Shown here in pieces: positions 14,849 to 24,800 of a stretch of 41,706 nt of DNA. Below the pieces are notes generated by a model. The model saw only the letters and a program-made list of their open reading frames with translations. It was not told where the DNA came from and searched no databases. The number at the start of each line of letters is the position of its first letter. The first letter of the stretch is position 1. The position numbers and the translations under genes were made by a program. The DNA is from Bacteroidota bacterium (GTDB lineage: Bacteria; Bacteroidota; Bacteroidia; Bacteroidales; VadinHA17): positions 1 to 41,706 of the forward strand of contig JANXXP010000197.1 in the NCBI GenBank assembly GCA_025350595.1, in the 5' to 3' direction.

Positions 14849-16042
14849 ATGGGAAAAGTATTAGTTATTGGTGCAGGTGGAGTCGGGACTGTGGTGGTTC
14901 ATAAAATGGCATCTCTTCCAACAGTTTTCACAGAAATTATGTTGGCAAGCCGCACAAAATCAAAATGCGATGCAATTGCCGCAAAAATCGGAAAGAATCA
15001 GGTAAAAACTGCCCAGGTAAATGCCGATAATGTACCTGAGTTGGTTAAACTTATCAGATCTTTCCATCCTGATCTGGTTGTGAACGTTGCTTTGCCTTAT
15101 CAGGACCTTCATATAATGGATGCATGTCTGGAAACAGATGTGTCATATATGGATACAGCTAATTATGAACCTCTCGATGAAGCAAAATATGAATACAGCT
15201 GGCAATGGGCTTATATGGACAGGTTTAAAAAAGCTGGTCTTACCGCGATTCTTGGTTGTGGATTCGACCCCGGGGTCACTTCAATTTATACTGCTTATGC
15301 TGCCAAACATCATTTTGATGAATTACATTACCTCGATATAGTTGATTGTAACGCAGGTGATCATCATAAAGCCTTTGCAACAAATTTCAATCCTGAGATC
15401 AATATCAGGGAAGTTACTCAGCTGGGAAAATATTACGAAAATGGTAAATGGATCATGACAAAGCCTCATGAAATTCATAAACCATTTAATTATCCTGAGA
15501 TTGGTCCAAAAGAATCATATCTTATTAATCATGAGGAGCTTGAATCACTTGTGAAGAATTACCCAACTCTTAAGAGGGCTCGGTTCTGGATGACTTTCGG
15601 ACAGGAGTATCTTACCCATCTTCGTGTGATTCAGAATATTGGAATGGCCGGCATTGAACCGATTATGTATGAGGGAAAAGAGATTGTACCCATCCAGTTC
15701 CTGAAGGCTGTATTGCCAGATCCGGGAGAACTTGGAGAAAATTATACAGGTATGACATCAATAGGATGCCGCATAAAAGGGATAAAGAACGGTAAGGAAA
15801 AAACTTACTATGTCTATAATAATTGTAGTCATGAAGCAGCTTATAAAGAGACCGGAGCACAGGGAGTCAGTTATACTACCGGGGTACCTGCCGCAATAGG
15901 CGCTATGATGTATCTTAAGGGCCTCTGGAAAAAGCCGGGAGTATTCAATGTTGAAGAGTTTGATCCGGATCCGTTCATGGCTGAACTCAATAAACTTGGA
16001 TTGCCGTGGGTGGAACTTCATGATGTTGATCTGGAGTTTTAA
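14849..16042 (+). CDS. Carboxynorspermidine/carboxyspermidine dehydrogenase (saccharopine dehydrogenase family)
   Basis: The 397-residue protein starts with a Rossmann motif (KVLVIGAGGVGTVV, 3-16) and continues with family stretches such as YMDTANYEP, GCGFDPGVTSIYTAYA and TGVPAAIGAMMYLKGLW. These match the Lys1-like subgroup that condenses a diamine (diaminopropane or putrescine) with aspartate semialdehyde and reduces the product with NADPH. The next gene, 25 nt downstream, is the matching decarboxylase, which strongly favours polyamine synthesis over lysine metabolism. The product may be spermidine or norspermidine; the sequence does not decide. A strong promoter precedes it. Confidence 0.92.
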   Translation: MGKVLVIGAGGVGTVVVHKMASLPTVFTEIMLASRTKSKCDAIAAKIGKNQVKTAQVNADNVPELVKLIRSFHPDLVVNVALPYQDLHIMDACLETDVSYMDTANYEPLDEAKYEYSWQWAYMDRFKKAGLTAILGCGFDPGVTSIYTAYAAKHHFDELHYLDIVDCNAGDHHKAFATNFNPEINIREVTQLGKYYENGKWIMTKPHEIHKPFNYPEIGPKESYLINHEELESLVKNYPTLKRARFWMTFGQEYLTHLRVIQNIGMAGIEPIMYEGKEIVPIQFLKAVLPDPGELGENYTGMTSIGCRIKGIKNGKEKTYYVYNNCSHEAAYKETGAQGVSYTTGVPAAIGAMMYLKGLWKKPGVFNVEEFDPDPFMAELNKLGLPWVELHDVDLEF

Positions 16043-16067
16043 CCTCACACCTCACTACACACACCTC

Positions 16068-17207
16068 ATGCCAATAAACTATAACATCTTGCCATCCCCG
16101 TGTTACGTTATCGATGAAGAACGATTCCGTAAAAATCTTTCATTAATAAGACACGTAGCAAATGAATCAGGAGCAGAGATTATCCTTGCCTTCAAAGGAT
16201 TCGCCATGTGGGGGGTGTTTCCTATACTTAGAGAATATGTTTCAGGAGCTGCTGCCAGCTCAGTTGATGAAGCACGTCTTTGTTTCGAAGAGATAGGTTC
16301 ACCGGCTCATACTTATTCTCCGGTTTATAAGGAAAGTTCCTTTTCTTCAATTCTGAAGTACAGTTCTCATGTTACATTCAATTCACTGAACCAGTTTCGA
16401 AAATATTCAAATGAGTTAAAAAATAACTCAAAATTTATATCTGCAGGACTGAGGATTAATCCTGAGTTTTCAGAGGTTAGTCACGGCTTGTATAATCCAT
16501 GCTCTCCGGGATCAAGACTGGGTGTAATCGCTGATGATCTGAAAGATGGTTTGCCCCAAGGTATTGAGGGACTTCATTTCCATGTTCTCTTTGAATCTGA
16601 CTCTTATGCACTTGAAAAAGTTCTGGAGATAGTTGAAGCTAAATTTGGTAAGTTTTTTCCTTATCTGAAATGGATAAATATGGGCGGAGGGCACTTAATG
16701 ACAAGGAGAGATTATAATTGTGAACATCTTATTAAAGTTCTTAAAAAATTCCATGAAAAATCAGGTCTGCATGTAATCCTTGAGCCCGGCAGTGCCTTTG
16801 CCTGGGAAACCGGAGAATTAGTTGCAACTATCGAAGATATAGTTGTAAATGAGGGTATTAAAACATTAATTCCTGATATTTCCTTTACAGCACATATGCC
16901 CGATTGCCTTGAAATGCCGTATAAACCAAAAATAGCAGGTGCAACTGACCCTATCAAGGGGAAACCTACTTACAGGATTGGTGGTAACTCATGTCTTTCA
17001 GGTGACGTAATGGGAGAGTGGTCATTTGAAAAGGAACTTAAGCCAGGTGACAGGCTGGTTTTTCTTGATATGATCCATTATACAATGGTAAAAACCTCAA
17101 CATTCAACGGAGTGCATCATCCCTCCATTGGCATCTGGACACTCGACGGCAACTTCAAACTGCTTAGAGAATTTGGCTACGAAGATTATAAAAACCGTTT
17201 GTCTTAA
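16068..17207 (+). CDS. nspC: Carboxynorspermidine/carboxyspermidine decarboxylase NspC
   Basis: The 379-residue PLP enzyme belongs to the alanine racemase-fold decarboxylases. LAFKGFAMWGVFP near 40-52 holds the PLP lysine, GLHFHVLFESD is the HxHxG-like phosphate region, NMGGGHLM the glycine loop, EPGSAFAWETGELV a cofactor-binding segment, and GNSCLSGDVMGEW carries the catalytic Cys. These are NspC-specific. The ATG at 16068 is chosen because MPINYNILPSPCYVID begins the conserved N-terminus; an upstream in-frame Met lies inside the dehydrogenase gene. It removes CO2 from carboxy(nor)spermidine and is cotranscribed with the dehydrogenase. Confidence 0.95.
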   Translation: MPINYNILPSPCYVIDEERFRKNLSLIRHVANESGAEIILAFKGFAMWGVFPILREYVSGAAASSVDEARLCFEEIGSPAHTYSPVYKESSFSSILKYSSHVTFNSLNQFRKYSNELKNNSKFISAGLRINPEFSEVSHGLYNPCSPGSRLGVIADDLKDGLPQGIEGLHFHVLFESDSYALEKVLEIVEAKFGKFFPYLKWINMGGGHLMTRRDYNCEHLIKVLKKFHEKSGLHVILEPGSAFAWETGELVATIEDIVVNEGIKTLIPDISFTAHMPDCLEMPYKPKIAGATDPIKGKPTYRIGGNSCLSGDVMGEWSFEKELKPGDRLVFLDMIHYTMVKTSTFNGVHHPSIGIWTLDGNFKLLREFGYEDYKNRLS

Positions 17208-17271
17208 TCTAAAGGTTAAAATGAACAAATGAATAACGAACAAAAGAATTAAGAATTTTTAACAGCCTGGG

Positions 17272-17327
17272 ACCTACTACCTACTACCTACTACCTACTA
17301 CCTACTACCTACTACCTACTACCTACT
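17272..17327. repeat. Perfect tandem array, eight copies of the heptamer ACCTACT
   Basis: Eight uninterrupted 7-bp units (56 bp) lie between the convergent nspC and short-chain dehydrogenase genes. The last unit supplies the TAG stop codon of the minus-strand gene (17323-17325). Perfect identity suggests a young array or one that changes by slippage. Confidence 0.97.
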
Positions 17328-18027
17328 TCTTTCTATTAATGGTGATATCCGTCACAAACATCTTATCAGTAACAATTACCGCATTCACGATCTTCTCGGC
17401 AACCTCTGCCGGATCCATGAAGCTGCTGATATTACGGTTTTGACCTGGGATTTTCCAGAAATCAGTTTTCATTCCCCCCGGGTAGACAGCAATAATATTC
17501 CGGTTTGTCCCCTTTAGTTCTGTTCTTAACGCCTCTGTGTAACCTCTGGCACCCCATTTTGCAGCACAATAAATTGTCTCTTCTGATCTGCCAACCAAGG
17601 CTGAGGTTGACATTATATTTACAATTGTGAGCTCTTCTTTTTCTGGTGTTAATCTTAGTATTTCAGAAGTAAGCAGAATCATTCCCTTCAGATTGGCCTC
17701 AAAAACTGTGTCTATCATCTCAGATGTAGAGGTATCAGCTTTTGTAAACAAACCCATTCCCGCATTATTGAAAAGGTAATTAACTGACAACTCATTTTTT
17801 GCAAGATATTCCCCCAACTTTTTAATATCTGCTTCCTTACCTATATTGCAGATAAGAGATTCAGCTGTAACATTTTTCAATGACTTTTTAAGTCTGGATG
17901 AAGCTTCGGCGATTTTTTCACTATTCCTGCTAAGGATCAATACATTTTTTCCCGATTTTACCAGAAGATCAGCTATTTCCAGTCCAAGTCCGCTTGACCC
18001 CCCGCTTATTACCGATATCTTTTTCAT
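17323..18027 (-). CDS. Short-chain dehydrogenase/reductase
   Basis: A 234-residue classical SDR. SGGSSGLGLEIA near the N-terminus is the NAD(P)-binding glycine motif, NNAGMG lies in the middle, and the active site is a Ser in MSTSALVG followed by YCAAK (Tyr and Lys). The sequence GYTEALRTELKGTNRNIIAVYPGGMKTDF is typical of DltE/YqjQ-like short forms. The start is placed at ATG 18027 (MKKISVISGG) because a TATATTTG -7 box at 18040-18047 overlaps the possible upstream TTG start at 18042. The substrate cannot be predicted. Its stop codon lies inside the heptamer array. Confidence 0.92.
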   Translation of the reverse strand: MKKISVISGGSSGLGLEIADLLVKSGKNVLILSRNSEKIAEASSRLKKSLKNVTAESLICNIGKEADIKKLGEYLAKNELSVNYLFNNAGMGLFTKADTSTSEMIDTVFEANLKGMILLTSEILRLTPEKEELTIVNIMSTSALVGRSEETIYCAAKWGARGYTEALRTELKGTNRNIIAVYPGGMKTDFWKIPGQNRNISSFMDPAEVAEKIVNAVIVTDKMFVTDITINRKK

Positions 18028-18039
18028 ATTTCTTTTTTT

Positions 18040-18047
18040 CAAATATA
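18040..18047 (-). promoter_or_regulatory. -7 box for the SDR gene, sets its start codon
   Basis: The minus strand reads TATATTTG (exact TAnnTTTG). Transcription would begin near 18034, leaving only a few nt before ATG 18027 and excluding the upstream TTG at 18042. Confidence 0.55.
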
Positions 18048-18115
18048 TCCATTATTACTGAATTTTACTTTTTGTTTGTCTGGCTGCTATCTATAATTGA
18101 TTGATGAATTTTGGC

Positions 18116-18145
18116 TTGTATGTATTCATGCTTTTGCTATTTTTG
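18116..18145 (+). promoter_or_regulatory. Promoter of the EamA-aminopeptidase pair
   Basis: TTG at 18116-18118, a 19-nt spacer and TATTTTTG at 18138-18145 match the phylum promoter layout. The transcript would start near 18150, so the ATG at 18163 is the first usable start and the in-frame TTG at 18097 is excluded. Confidence 0.65.
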
Positions 18146-18162
18146 CGACTCAAATTCTGAGT

Positions 18163-19062
18163 ATGCATAAGAGTAGGGTAAAAACCTGGGCACATCTTTC
18201 ACTGCTGGCAGCAAATATTATTTACGGACTTAACTTTTCTATTGCTAAGTCTGTAATGCCCGAAGCTATTAAACCATTTGCCCTGGTTTCACTCAGAAGC
18301 ATAAGCGCTGCTGCATTGTTCTGGGCTACGAGTCTGTTTATGCCGAAAGAACCGGTAAAGAATAAAGACTTATTATTCTTATTTGCTGTCTCATTTTTTG
18401 GAGTTGTAATAAACCAGACTCTCTTTCTTGTAGGTCTGGATATGACTTCCCCGATTAACTCGTCAATAATCCTCTCTACGAATCCTATTTTTGCCTTTAT
18501 TTTCGCTGCACTGATTCTAAGGGAAAGAATAACTTTTCTGAAGGGTACAGGATTGGCATTAGGGCTTTCAGGCGTATTACTTTTAATATTGCAGAACGGG
18601 ACTCCGGATCTGGCAAGTACAACTTTTTTAGGCGACATCTATACCCTGGTCAATACCATCAGTTGGGCATTTTATACTGTTATTATTAAAAGAATGCTTG
18701 AAAAATACCATCCCGTTACGGTGATGAAATGGACCTTCCTTTTCGGAATGATGACCAACATTCCTGTTGGGTATCACCAGTGGAGCACAATGGATTGGTC
18801 GGCAATTTCCTTTCATGCCTGGCTGGGAATTGCTTTTGTTGTGGTAGGTGCAACTTATCTGGGCTATCTTCTGATATTATTTGGTCTAAGACGTCTGAGT
18901 CCGACTATTGTAAGTACATATACCTACACCCAACCGGTTATTGCAGCCTATTTAGCTTCTATGATGGGACAGGATCATATCGATTTGGTAATGATTATCT
19001 CTGCTTTACTTATATTTGCAGGAGTCTTTGTTGTGAGCCGGCAAAAAAGTATCGAAGTATGA
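18163..19062 (+). CDS. EamA/DMT-family transporter
   Basis: The 299-residue protein has about ten hydrophobic helices in two EamA repeats, roughly 10-140 and 150-290. Family stretches include WAHLSLLAANIIYGLNFSIAKS at the start of the first helix, PINSSIILSTNPIFAFIFAALILRE at the end of repeat one and LRRLSPTIVSTYTYTQPVIAAYLA in repeat two (described here in pieces, with the conserved Pro and Glu positions). It is an inner-membrane exporter or importer of an unknown small molecule. The start at ATG 18163 is set by the promoter just upstream. Its stop overlaps the next start as ATGA. Confidence 0.93.
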   Translation: MHKSRVKTWAHLSLLAANIIYGLNFSIAKSVMPEAIKPFALVSLRSISAAALFWATSLFMPKEPVKNKDLLFLFAVSFFGVVINQTLFLVGLDMTSPINSSIILSTNPIFAFIFAALILRERITFLKGTGLALGLSGVLLLILQNGTPDLASTTFLGDIYTLVNTISWAFYTVIIKRMLEKYHPVTVMKWTFLFGMMTNIPVGYHQWSTMDWSAISFHAWLGIAFVVVGATYLGYLLILFGLRRLSPTIVSTYTYTQPVIAAYLASMMGQDHIDLVMIISALLIFAGVFVVSRQKSIEV

Positions 19063-20642
19063 GAAAACTCTTCTGTGTTTATCTGTTTTTATTAGTATTT
19101 CAATTTCTTTCAGCACATGATGGTTATCTTCGTAACAGCAAAGTTGATGTTCTTCATTATGAGTTTTCTGTTGCCCTGAATGACACAACTGACAGAATTG
19201 AAGGTAGGGCTTTGATTCAGATAAAAATCATTCAGCAGACTGATTCAATTTCATTTGATCTGATGAGTGTGAATAGCGATGGAAAGGGTATGGAGGTATC
19301 CGGCGTATTACTTCACTCTCATGAAATTAATTGGAAACAGGTGGCAGATCGTTTAACTCTCTTCTTTGGTAAGCCTTTAAAACAGAATGATACAGCGGAA
19401 GTTGTCATTAAATATGGTGGTGTCCCGTCTGACGGACTGATTATCTCCAAAAATAAATTCGGAAATCGTACTTTCTTTTCAGATAACTGGCCAAACAGAG
19501 CTCATTGTTATCTCCCATGTATCGACCATCCATATGATAAGGCGTCTGTCGATTTTATTATTACAGCACCTGATAAATACAAGATAGTCGCTAGCGGAAT
19601 ACTCATTGAGGAGTCCAACCTTCCCGGACCAACAACTCTTACTCATTGGAGCGAAACTGTACCTCTTGCAACAAAAGTAATGGCTTTTGGAGCTTCCGGG
19701 TTTGCAACACAATTAGCAGGGACAGTTAATAATGTTCCGGTTTGGACCTGGGTCTATCCTGAAAACAGGAAAGAAGGTTTTTTCGATTATTATATTGCAG
19801 TTAAACCATTGGCTTATTACAGTAAGTTAATTGGACCTTATCCATACAAAAAACTTGCAAATGTTCAGTCAAAAACCATTTATGGAGGACTCGAGAATGC
19901 AGCCACAATTTTCTATTCTGAGAGATCTGTTACCGGGCAGGGGAAGGCAGAGGGACTTATTGCCCACGAAATCGCCCATCAGTGGTTTGGAAACTGTGTA
20001 ACGGAAGCCGATTGGCATCATGTATGGCTAAGCGAAGGTTTTGCAACATATCTTACATCGCTTTATTTTGAGGCTCAACAGGGACGCGAAAGGCTTAATT
20101 CCGATATGAAATCAGCAAGGAACAGGGTGCTAAGGTATAATGAGAATAATCCAACACCTGTTGTCGATACTACTATAACCAGACTTATGGATCTTCTTAA
20201 TGCAAATTCCTATCAGAAAGGGGCCTGGGTGCTGCACATGCTCAGGCGTGAGATTGGAGATGATTTTTTCTTTAAAGGATTGAGATTGTACTATGTACGC
20301 TTTTATAATTCCAATGCCCTTTCAGGTGATTTTGAGAAAGTTATGGAGGATGTCAGTGGAAAAGACCTTCATAAATTCTTTCAGCAATGGCTTTTTACAC
20401 CAGGACAGCCAGAATTGAAGATAGGGCAGGTACAAAGTAAGAGAAATGGGATGATTGAAGTTTCAATTGAGCAGAAACAGAATACCTTGTTTGAATTTAA
20501 TCTTGAACTATTAATCAAAGATATTTCAGGAGAAAGAATTGTAAATGTTGCTGTAAAAGAAAAAATTACAAAAATAGAAGTTACAGCTGCCAGTGAAGTT
20601 CAGATAATCCCGGATCCTAACGTAAATCTCCTCTTTAAATAA
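19059..20642 (+). CDS. Exported M1-family zinc aminopeptidase
   Basis: The ATG at 19059 overlaps the EamA stop by 4 nt (ATGA) and opens a signal peptide (MRKLFCVYLFLLVFQFLSA), so a much longer in-frame upstream extension is rejected. The 527-residue protein has GGLENA at 276-281 (GAMEN exopeptidase motif) and HEIAHQWFGN at 303-312 with the second zinc Glu E326 in LSEGFATY, the complete HExxH-18-E gluzincin site. The size is that of the short bacterial M1 enzymes without the C-terminal HEAT domain. It would remove N-terminal residues from peptides in the periplasm or outside. Coupling to a DMT transporter could hint at amino-acid handling, which is only inference. Confidence 0.95.
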   Translation: MRKLFCVYLFLLVFQFLSAHDGYLRNSKVDVLHYEFSVALNDTTDRIEGRALIQIKIIQQTDSISFDLMSVNSDGKGMEVSGVLLHSHEINWKQVADRLTLFFGKPLKQNDTAEVVIKYGGVPSDGLIISKNKFGNRTFFSDNWPNRAHCYLPCIDHPYDKASVDFIITAPDKYKIVASGILIEESNLPGPTTLTHWSETVPLATKVMAFGASGFATQLAGTVNNVPVWTWVYPENRKEGFFDYYIAVKPLAYYSKLIGPYPYKKLANVQSKTIYGGLENAATIFYSERSVTGQGKAEGLIAHEIAHQWFGNCVTEADWHHVWLSEGFATYLTSLYFEAQQGRERLNSDMKSARNRVLRYNENNPTPVVDTTITRLMDLLNANSYQKGAWVLHMLRREIGDDFFFKGLRLYYVRFYNSNALSGDFEKVMEDVSGKDLHKFFQQWLFTPGQPELKIGQVQSKRNGMIEVSIEQKQNTLFEFNLELLIKDISGERIVNVAVKEKITKIEVTAASEVQIIPDPNVNLLFK

Positions 20643-20653
20643 CCAGGTAGCCT

Positions 20654-21853
20654 CTACTTATCTATCACCCCCGACCCTATAACTTCATCTTCCCTATACC
20701 ACGTCGCAAACTGTCCGGGGGCAACGCCTCTTTGTGGCTGATCAAATATTATATATATTCCTTTGTTCATGCAGAAAAGACGGGCCTTTTGTAAGATCTG
20801 GCGATATCTGATTCGTACTAGATAATCACGACTTTCCCCTTCTTTCATCATCAAGTCTCTTCTTATCCAGTGCGTCTCGTCTTTTCTGATAAACAGTCCT
20901 TTCCTGTTGAGCCCCGGATGAGCATGACCCTCGCCAACATAAACGATATTTTGTTCAACATCAGTACTTATCACAAACAATGGTTCTTTATGTCCACCGA
21001 CATTCATCCCTTTTCTCTGACCAATAGTAAAGAAATGTGCGCCGTTATGGGTTCCTATGATTTTCCCAAAAGAAGGTTCATATTTAAAAGGTTCAGTCAT
21101 CGACAACAGCAATTCTTCAGTTGCATCTTTTTCAGGAAGCCCTACATTAACTTCAGGGTACAACTTTATTTCTTTTATTTCAACTATATTTCCTTTTTTA
21201 GCCTGTAACTTTTGCTGAAGAAATGTCGGTAGGTCCACTTTTCCAACAAAACATATCCCCTGTGAATCTTTCCTTTGTGCTGTAGCAAGTCCGAGTTTTG
21301 CAGCAATTTTACGAACCTCCGGTTTTGTCAGATCACCTATCGGAAACAGAGCTGTTGAAAGCTGCTCCTGATTTACCTGGCATAAGAAGTAACTCTGATC
21401 TTTATTACTGTCTTTTCCTGAAAGTAGTCTGTATACAGTTTCATTCCCTGATATTATTTCTTCCTTCCTGCAGTAATGACCGGTTGCAACGAATTCGCCA
21501 CCCAGTTTTTTTGCTTCTTCAGCAAAAGAATCGAATTTTATTTCCCTGTTGCAAAGTACATCCGGGTTGGGAGTACGGCCCTTTTCATATTCTGCAAACA
21601 TGTAATCCACAACCCTTTTTCGATAAGGTACGCTCAGATCAACCTGGTGAAAAGGGATGTTCAGCTTTTTGGCAACCATCTCTGCAAACATCAGGTCATC
21701 TTCCCAGTGACAATCACTCTGGAGTAATCCTGTTGTGTCGTGCCAGTTCCTCATAAACAGACCGGTAACATCGTACCCCTGATCTTTAAGTACCCATGCT
21801 GCAACGCTCGAGTCAACACCTCCTGATAATCCGATTACTACTCTTTTTTTCAC
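20654..21853 (-). CDS. mnmA: tRNA-specific 2-thiouridylase MnmA
   Basis: MnmA adds sulfur to U34 of tRNAs for Lys, Glu and Gln. The 399-residue frame shows the PP-loop GLSGGVDSSVAAW, GLFMRNW, NPDVLCNREIKFD (catalytic Cys), ATGHYCR, KDSNKDQSYFL and KDSQGICFVG (second catalytic Cys), followed by the C-terminal tRNA-binding domain with FFTIGQRKG. The start is set at GTG 21853 (VKKRVVIGLSGG); an upstream ATG extension adds a foreign-looking segment and crosses the promoter. A TATCTTTG box at 21858-21865 lies directly before the GTG, so the message would have almost no leader. The 3' end is 11 bp from the convergent aminopeptidase stop. Confidence 0.96.
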   Translation of the reverse strand: MKKRVVIGLSGGVDSSVAAWVLKDQGYDVTGLFMRNWHDTTGLLQSDCHWEDDLMFAEMVAKKLNIPFHQVDLSVPYRKRVVDYMFAEYEKGRTPNPDVLCNREIKFDSFAEEAKKLGGEFVATGHYCRKEEIISGNETVYRLLSGKDSNKDQSYFLCQVNQEQLSTALFPIGDLTKPEVRKIAAKLGLATAQRKDSQGICFVGKVDLPTFLQQKLQAKKGNIVEIKEIKLYPEVNVGLPEKDATEELLLSMTEPFKYEPSFGKIIGTHNGAHFFTIGQRKGMNVGGHKEPLFVISTDVEQNIVYVGEGHAHPGLNRKGLFIRKDETHWIRRDLMMKEGESRDYLVRIRYRQILQKARLFCMNKGIYIIFDQPQRGVAPGQFATWYREDEVIGSGVIDK

Positions 21854-21857
21854 GGTG

Positions 21858-21865
21858 CAAAGATA
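21858..21865 (-). promoter_or_regulatory. -7 box directly upstream of mnmA
   Basis: The minus strand reads TATCTTTG, an exact TAnnTTTG, ending 4 nt before the GTG start. The predicted transcript start coincides with the start codon. No -33 TTG is visible. A weaker TAACTTTA for the divergent helicase gene lies at 21877-21884 in the same 38-bp gap. Confidence 0.5.
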
Positions 21866-21891
21866 TAGAAAAATGCTAACTTTAACCCACC

Positions 21892-24800
21892 ATGGGAGCA
21901 GGAACACTTACTTTATACAGCGCCTCAGCAGGTTCTGGCAAAACATACAAACTGACAGGTATTTATCTTACCAGCCTGTTTAAATCCAGATACAGTTACA
22001 GGAAAATCCTTGCTGTAACTTTTACTCACAAAGCTACAGCTGAGATGAAGTCAAGGATTCTTGATAATCTCCATAAACTTGCGGTTGGAGAAAAATCCGA
22101 GTATTTGCATGATCTTGTTGCAGATACCAATAAACCTGAGGTTTGGATAAGAAATGAGGCGAAGGAAATCCTTAATTCTATACTTCATGATTTTTCAAGA
22201 TTCTCTGTATCAACCATTGATAGTTTTTTTCAGAAGATTCTTCGTGCTTTTGCAAGAGAAGTCGGATTACATGCTGGATTTAATATTGAACTCGATCACA
22301 GCTCAATTCTTTCAGCTGCTATTGACGAAATGATTTCTTCTGCTTCATCCGATACACAACTCAAGAACTGGCTGACTTCCTACGCAATGTCAAATATCGA
22401 CGATGAGAAGAGCTGGAATCTGAAAACAGGTATTACTAAACTTGGACAAGAGTTATTCAATGAGAAATTTAAAATTCTCTCTATTGGTGAACGTACAAAT
22501 CTTGAGAATAAAGATTTTCTACTGAAGTATATCGAAAAAATAAAATCAATCTCTTTTTCGTTTGAGAAGCAATTAGTTGTTTATGGAAAAAAATGTGAAG
22601 AGATTTGCTCAATACTTGAATTGTCCGATGATATGTTTTACAGGAAGGGGCAAGGTGTACCAAGGTTCATCAGGTTGATGGCTTCAGGTGTTGTTACAGC
22701 TCCTAACAGCTATGTGCGTGAAGTAATGAATGATCCGCCAAGGTGGTCAACTGGTTTAGTAGTACCTCAGTTGCAGACTGCAATTGACAGCGGACTGGAA
22801 GATACACTGAAAGAAGCAATTAATTATTTTGATGAGAATATAGTATCTTATAATAGTGCAGAAGCTATTTTGGAAAATATTTATGCCCTCGGTATTCTAT
22901 CAGATGTTCTTCATAATGTTCATGTTATAACTAACTCTGAGAACAGTTTTCTCCTATCTGATGCAGGTGAGGTGCTTAACCTTATTACAAATGGGGAGCA
23001 GTCGCCTTTTATTTATGAAAAAGTAGGTAATAGCTTTGAAAATTTTATGATTGATGAGTTTCAGGATACCTCAATAATTCAATGGAATAACTTTCGGCCA
23101 TTAATTGAAAACAGTATGGCAGAGGGATTTGATAACCTGGTTGTGGGAGATATTAAACAATCAATCTACAGATGGAGAAACAGCGACTGGGAGATACTCG
23201 GCTCCGTACTGAATAAGATGGTTGATAATAAAAGAATTCTAAGCAAACCACTGACAACCAATTGGAGAAGCCGTTCAAATATTATTAAATTTAATAATTC
23301 ACTATTCTCTGTTATCCCTGGTCAGATCGATCAGACATTTTCAGAAGATTCACTCCCTGTAAGTTTCAAAAAGTTATATTCTGAAGCCGTTCAGACAGAT
23401 CCCGGGAAAAAAAATGGTGGTTATGTACATTTGGAGTTCATCGAAAATGATAAGGAGGCAAAGTGGCAGGAAGCTGTCCTTCAGAAACTGCCAGGCGTAA
23501 TTGAGTCTTTTCAGGACAAGGGCTTTAAAGCTTCAGATTTTGGAATTATTGTAAGGGACGGAAAAGAGGGTTCAATGGTTCTGAAAACCCTGATAGACTA
23601 CGGTAACAACTGTTCCCCTGACAAAAAATCGACTTATAATTTCAATGTGGTATCGAATGATTCTTTACTGCTTTCGAAATCACCTGTAATCAATTTTATT
23701 ATTGCTGCAATATCAGTTGTTAATGATCCGAAGGATATGATAAGCAGGGCAGTGATGCTGAGATTCTTTCTTCTTTCGAAAGGTGATGAAAAAGCTGAAA
23801 AAGCATCTCTTATAAACAATGAACTTATTAAAGTATCAGGAAGATATTTTCCTGAAGGATATGAAGATTTTCTTGAGAGGGTGAAGCAAATGCCCTTATT
23901 CGAAGCATCTGAAAGTATTATTAAGTTTTTTAGTCTTGGAGAATATTCCTGGAACGTAGCTTACCTTAATACTTTTCAGGATTATGTGGTAAGTTTTACC
24001 GAAAATAAGAATGCGGATCTACAGTCATTTCTCGATTGGTGGGAAGAAACCGGGATGCGCAAATCTGTAGTATTGCCAGGAAACCAGAAAGCTATGAGGA
24101 TTCTTACTATACATAAATCGAAAGGTCTCGAATTCAAGGTAGTAATACTTCCTTTCCTGGCATGGAATCTCGATCATATTCCGTCAAAATCTCCAATCCT
24201 CTGGGCGCACCCGGGTTTATCTCCTTTTAATGAACTGGGTATTCTACCTGTGAAATATGGGAAGGATCTTTCCGATACTATATTTGCAGATAATTATAGG
24301 GAAGAAAAATATTCGGTTTATCTGGATAATATTAACCTGTTATATGTTGCACTCACCAGGGCTAAAGATGCAATTTATGGCTTTTCAGTTGAGAACCCAA
24401 AATCAAAAAATTCAATAGCTGGTGTTCTGAAGAGTGCTCTAACTATGAATTTAAGTGCATCTGATCCTTCATTATTGAGCCTTAATGGGTTTTATTCAGA
24501 TCAGGACAGGGTATTTGAGTTTGGTGAGATGCCTGAAAACAGAAAAGATGTAACTGGTAGCATTAATCTAATCTCTTCAAAGTACTCAGTTAGCCGCGAG
24601 ATGGAATCCCTGAAGCTTAAACTGCATGGGGAAAACTATTTTTCCAGTGAAGCTGCAGAAGTAAGGAAGAAGATAAACTATGGAAAACTGATGCATGAGG
24701 TTTTTGAAGGTATAGAAACCCCGGCTGATATCTCACTTGCTGTACGTAAACTGGTACTGGAAGGCAAACTTCCTGACGAAGAATCTGCAGATATTGAAAA

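Noticed and set aside
15948-16067. N-terminal extension of NspC
   Set aside because: It lies in the dehydrogenase coding sequence and precedes the conserved enzyme N-terminus at MPINYN.
17272-17327. Heptamer array as a CRISPR array
   Set aside because: The units are 7 bp with no spacers and there are no cas genes.
18222-18638. A 138-codon minus-strand frame
   Set aside because: It lies wholly within the EamA gene in the antisense direction and is Lys/Asn-rich by composition only.
18729-19058. A long N-terminal extension of the M1 aminopeptidase
   Set aside because: It overlaps the EamA gene in another frame; the signal peptide begins at ATG 19059 with ATGA coupling.
21298-21756. A 152-codon plus-strand frame
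   Set aside because: It is antisense to mnmA, whose catalytic motifs cover the same bases.
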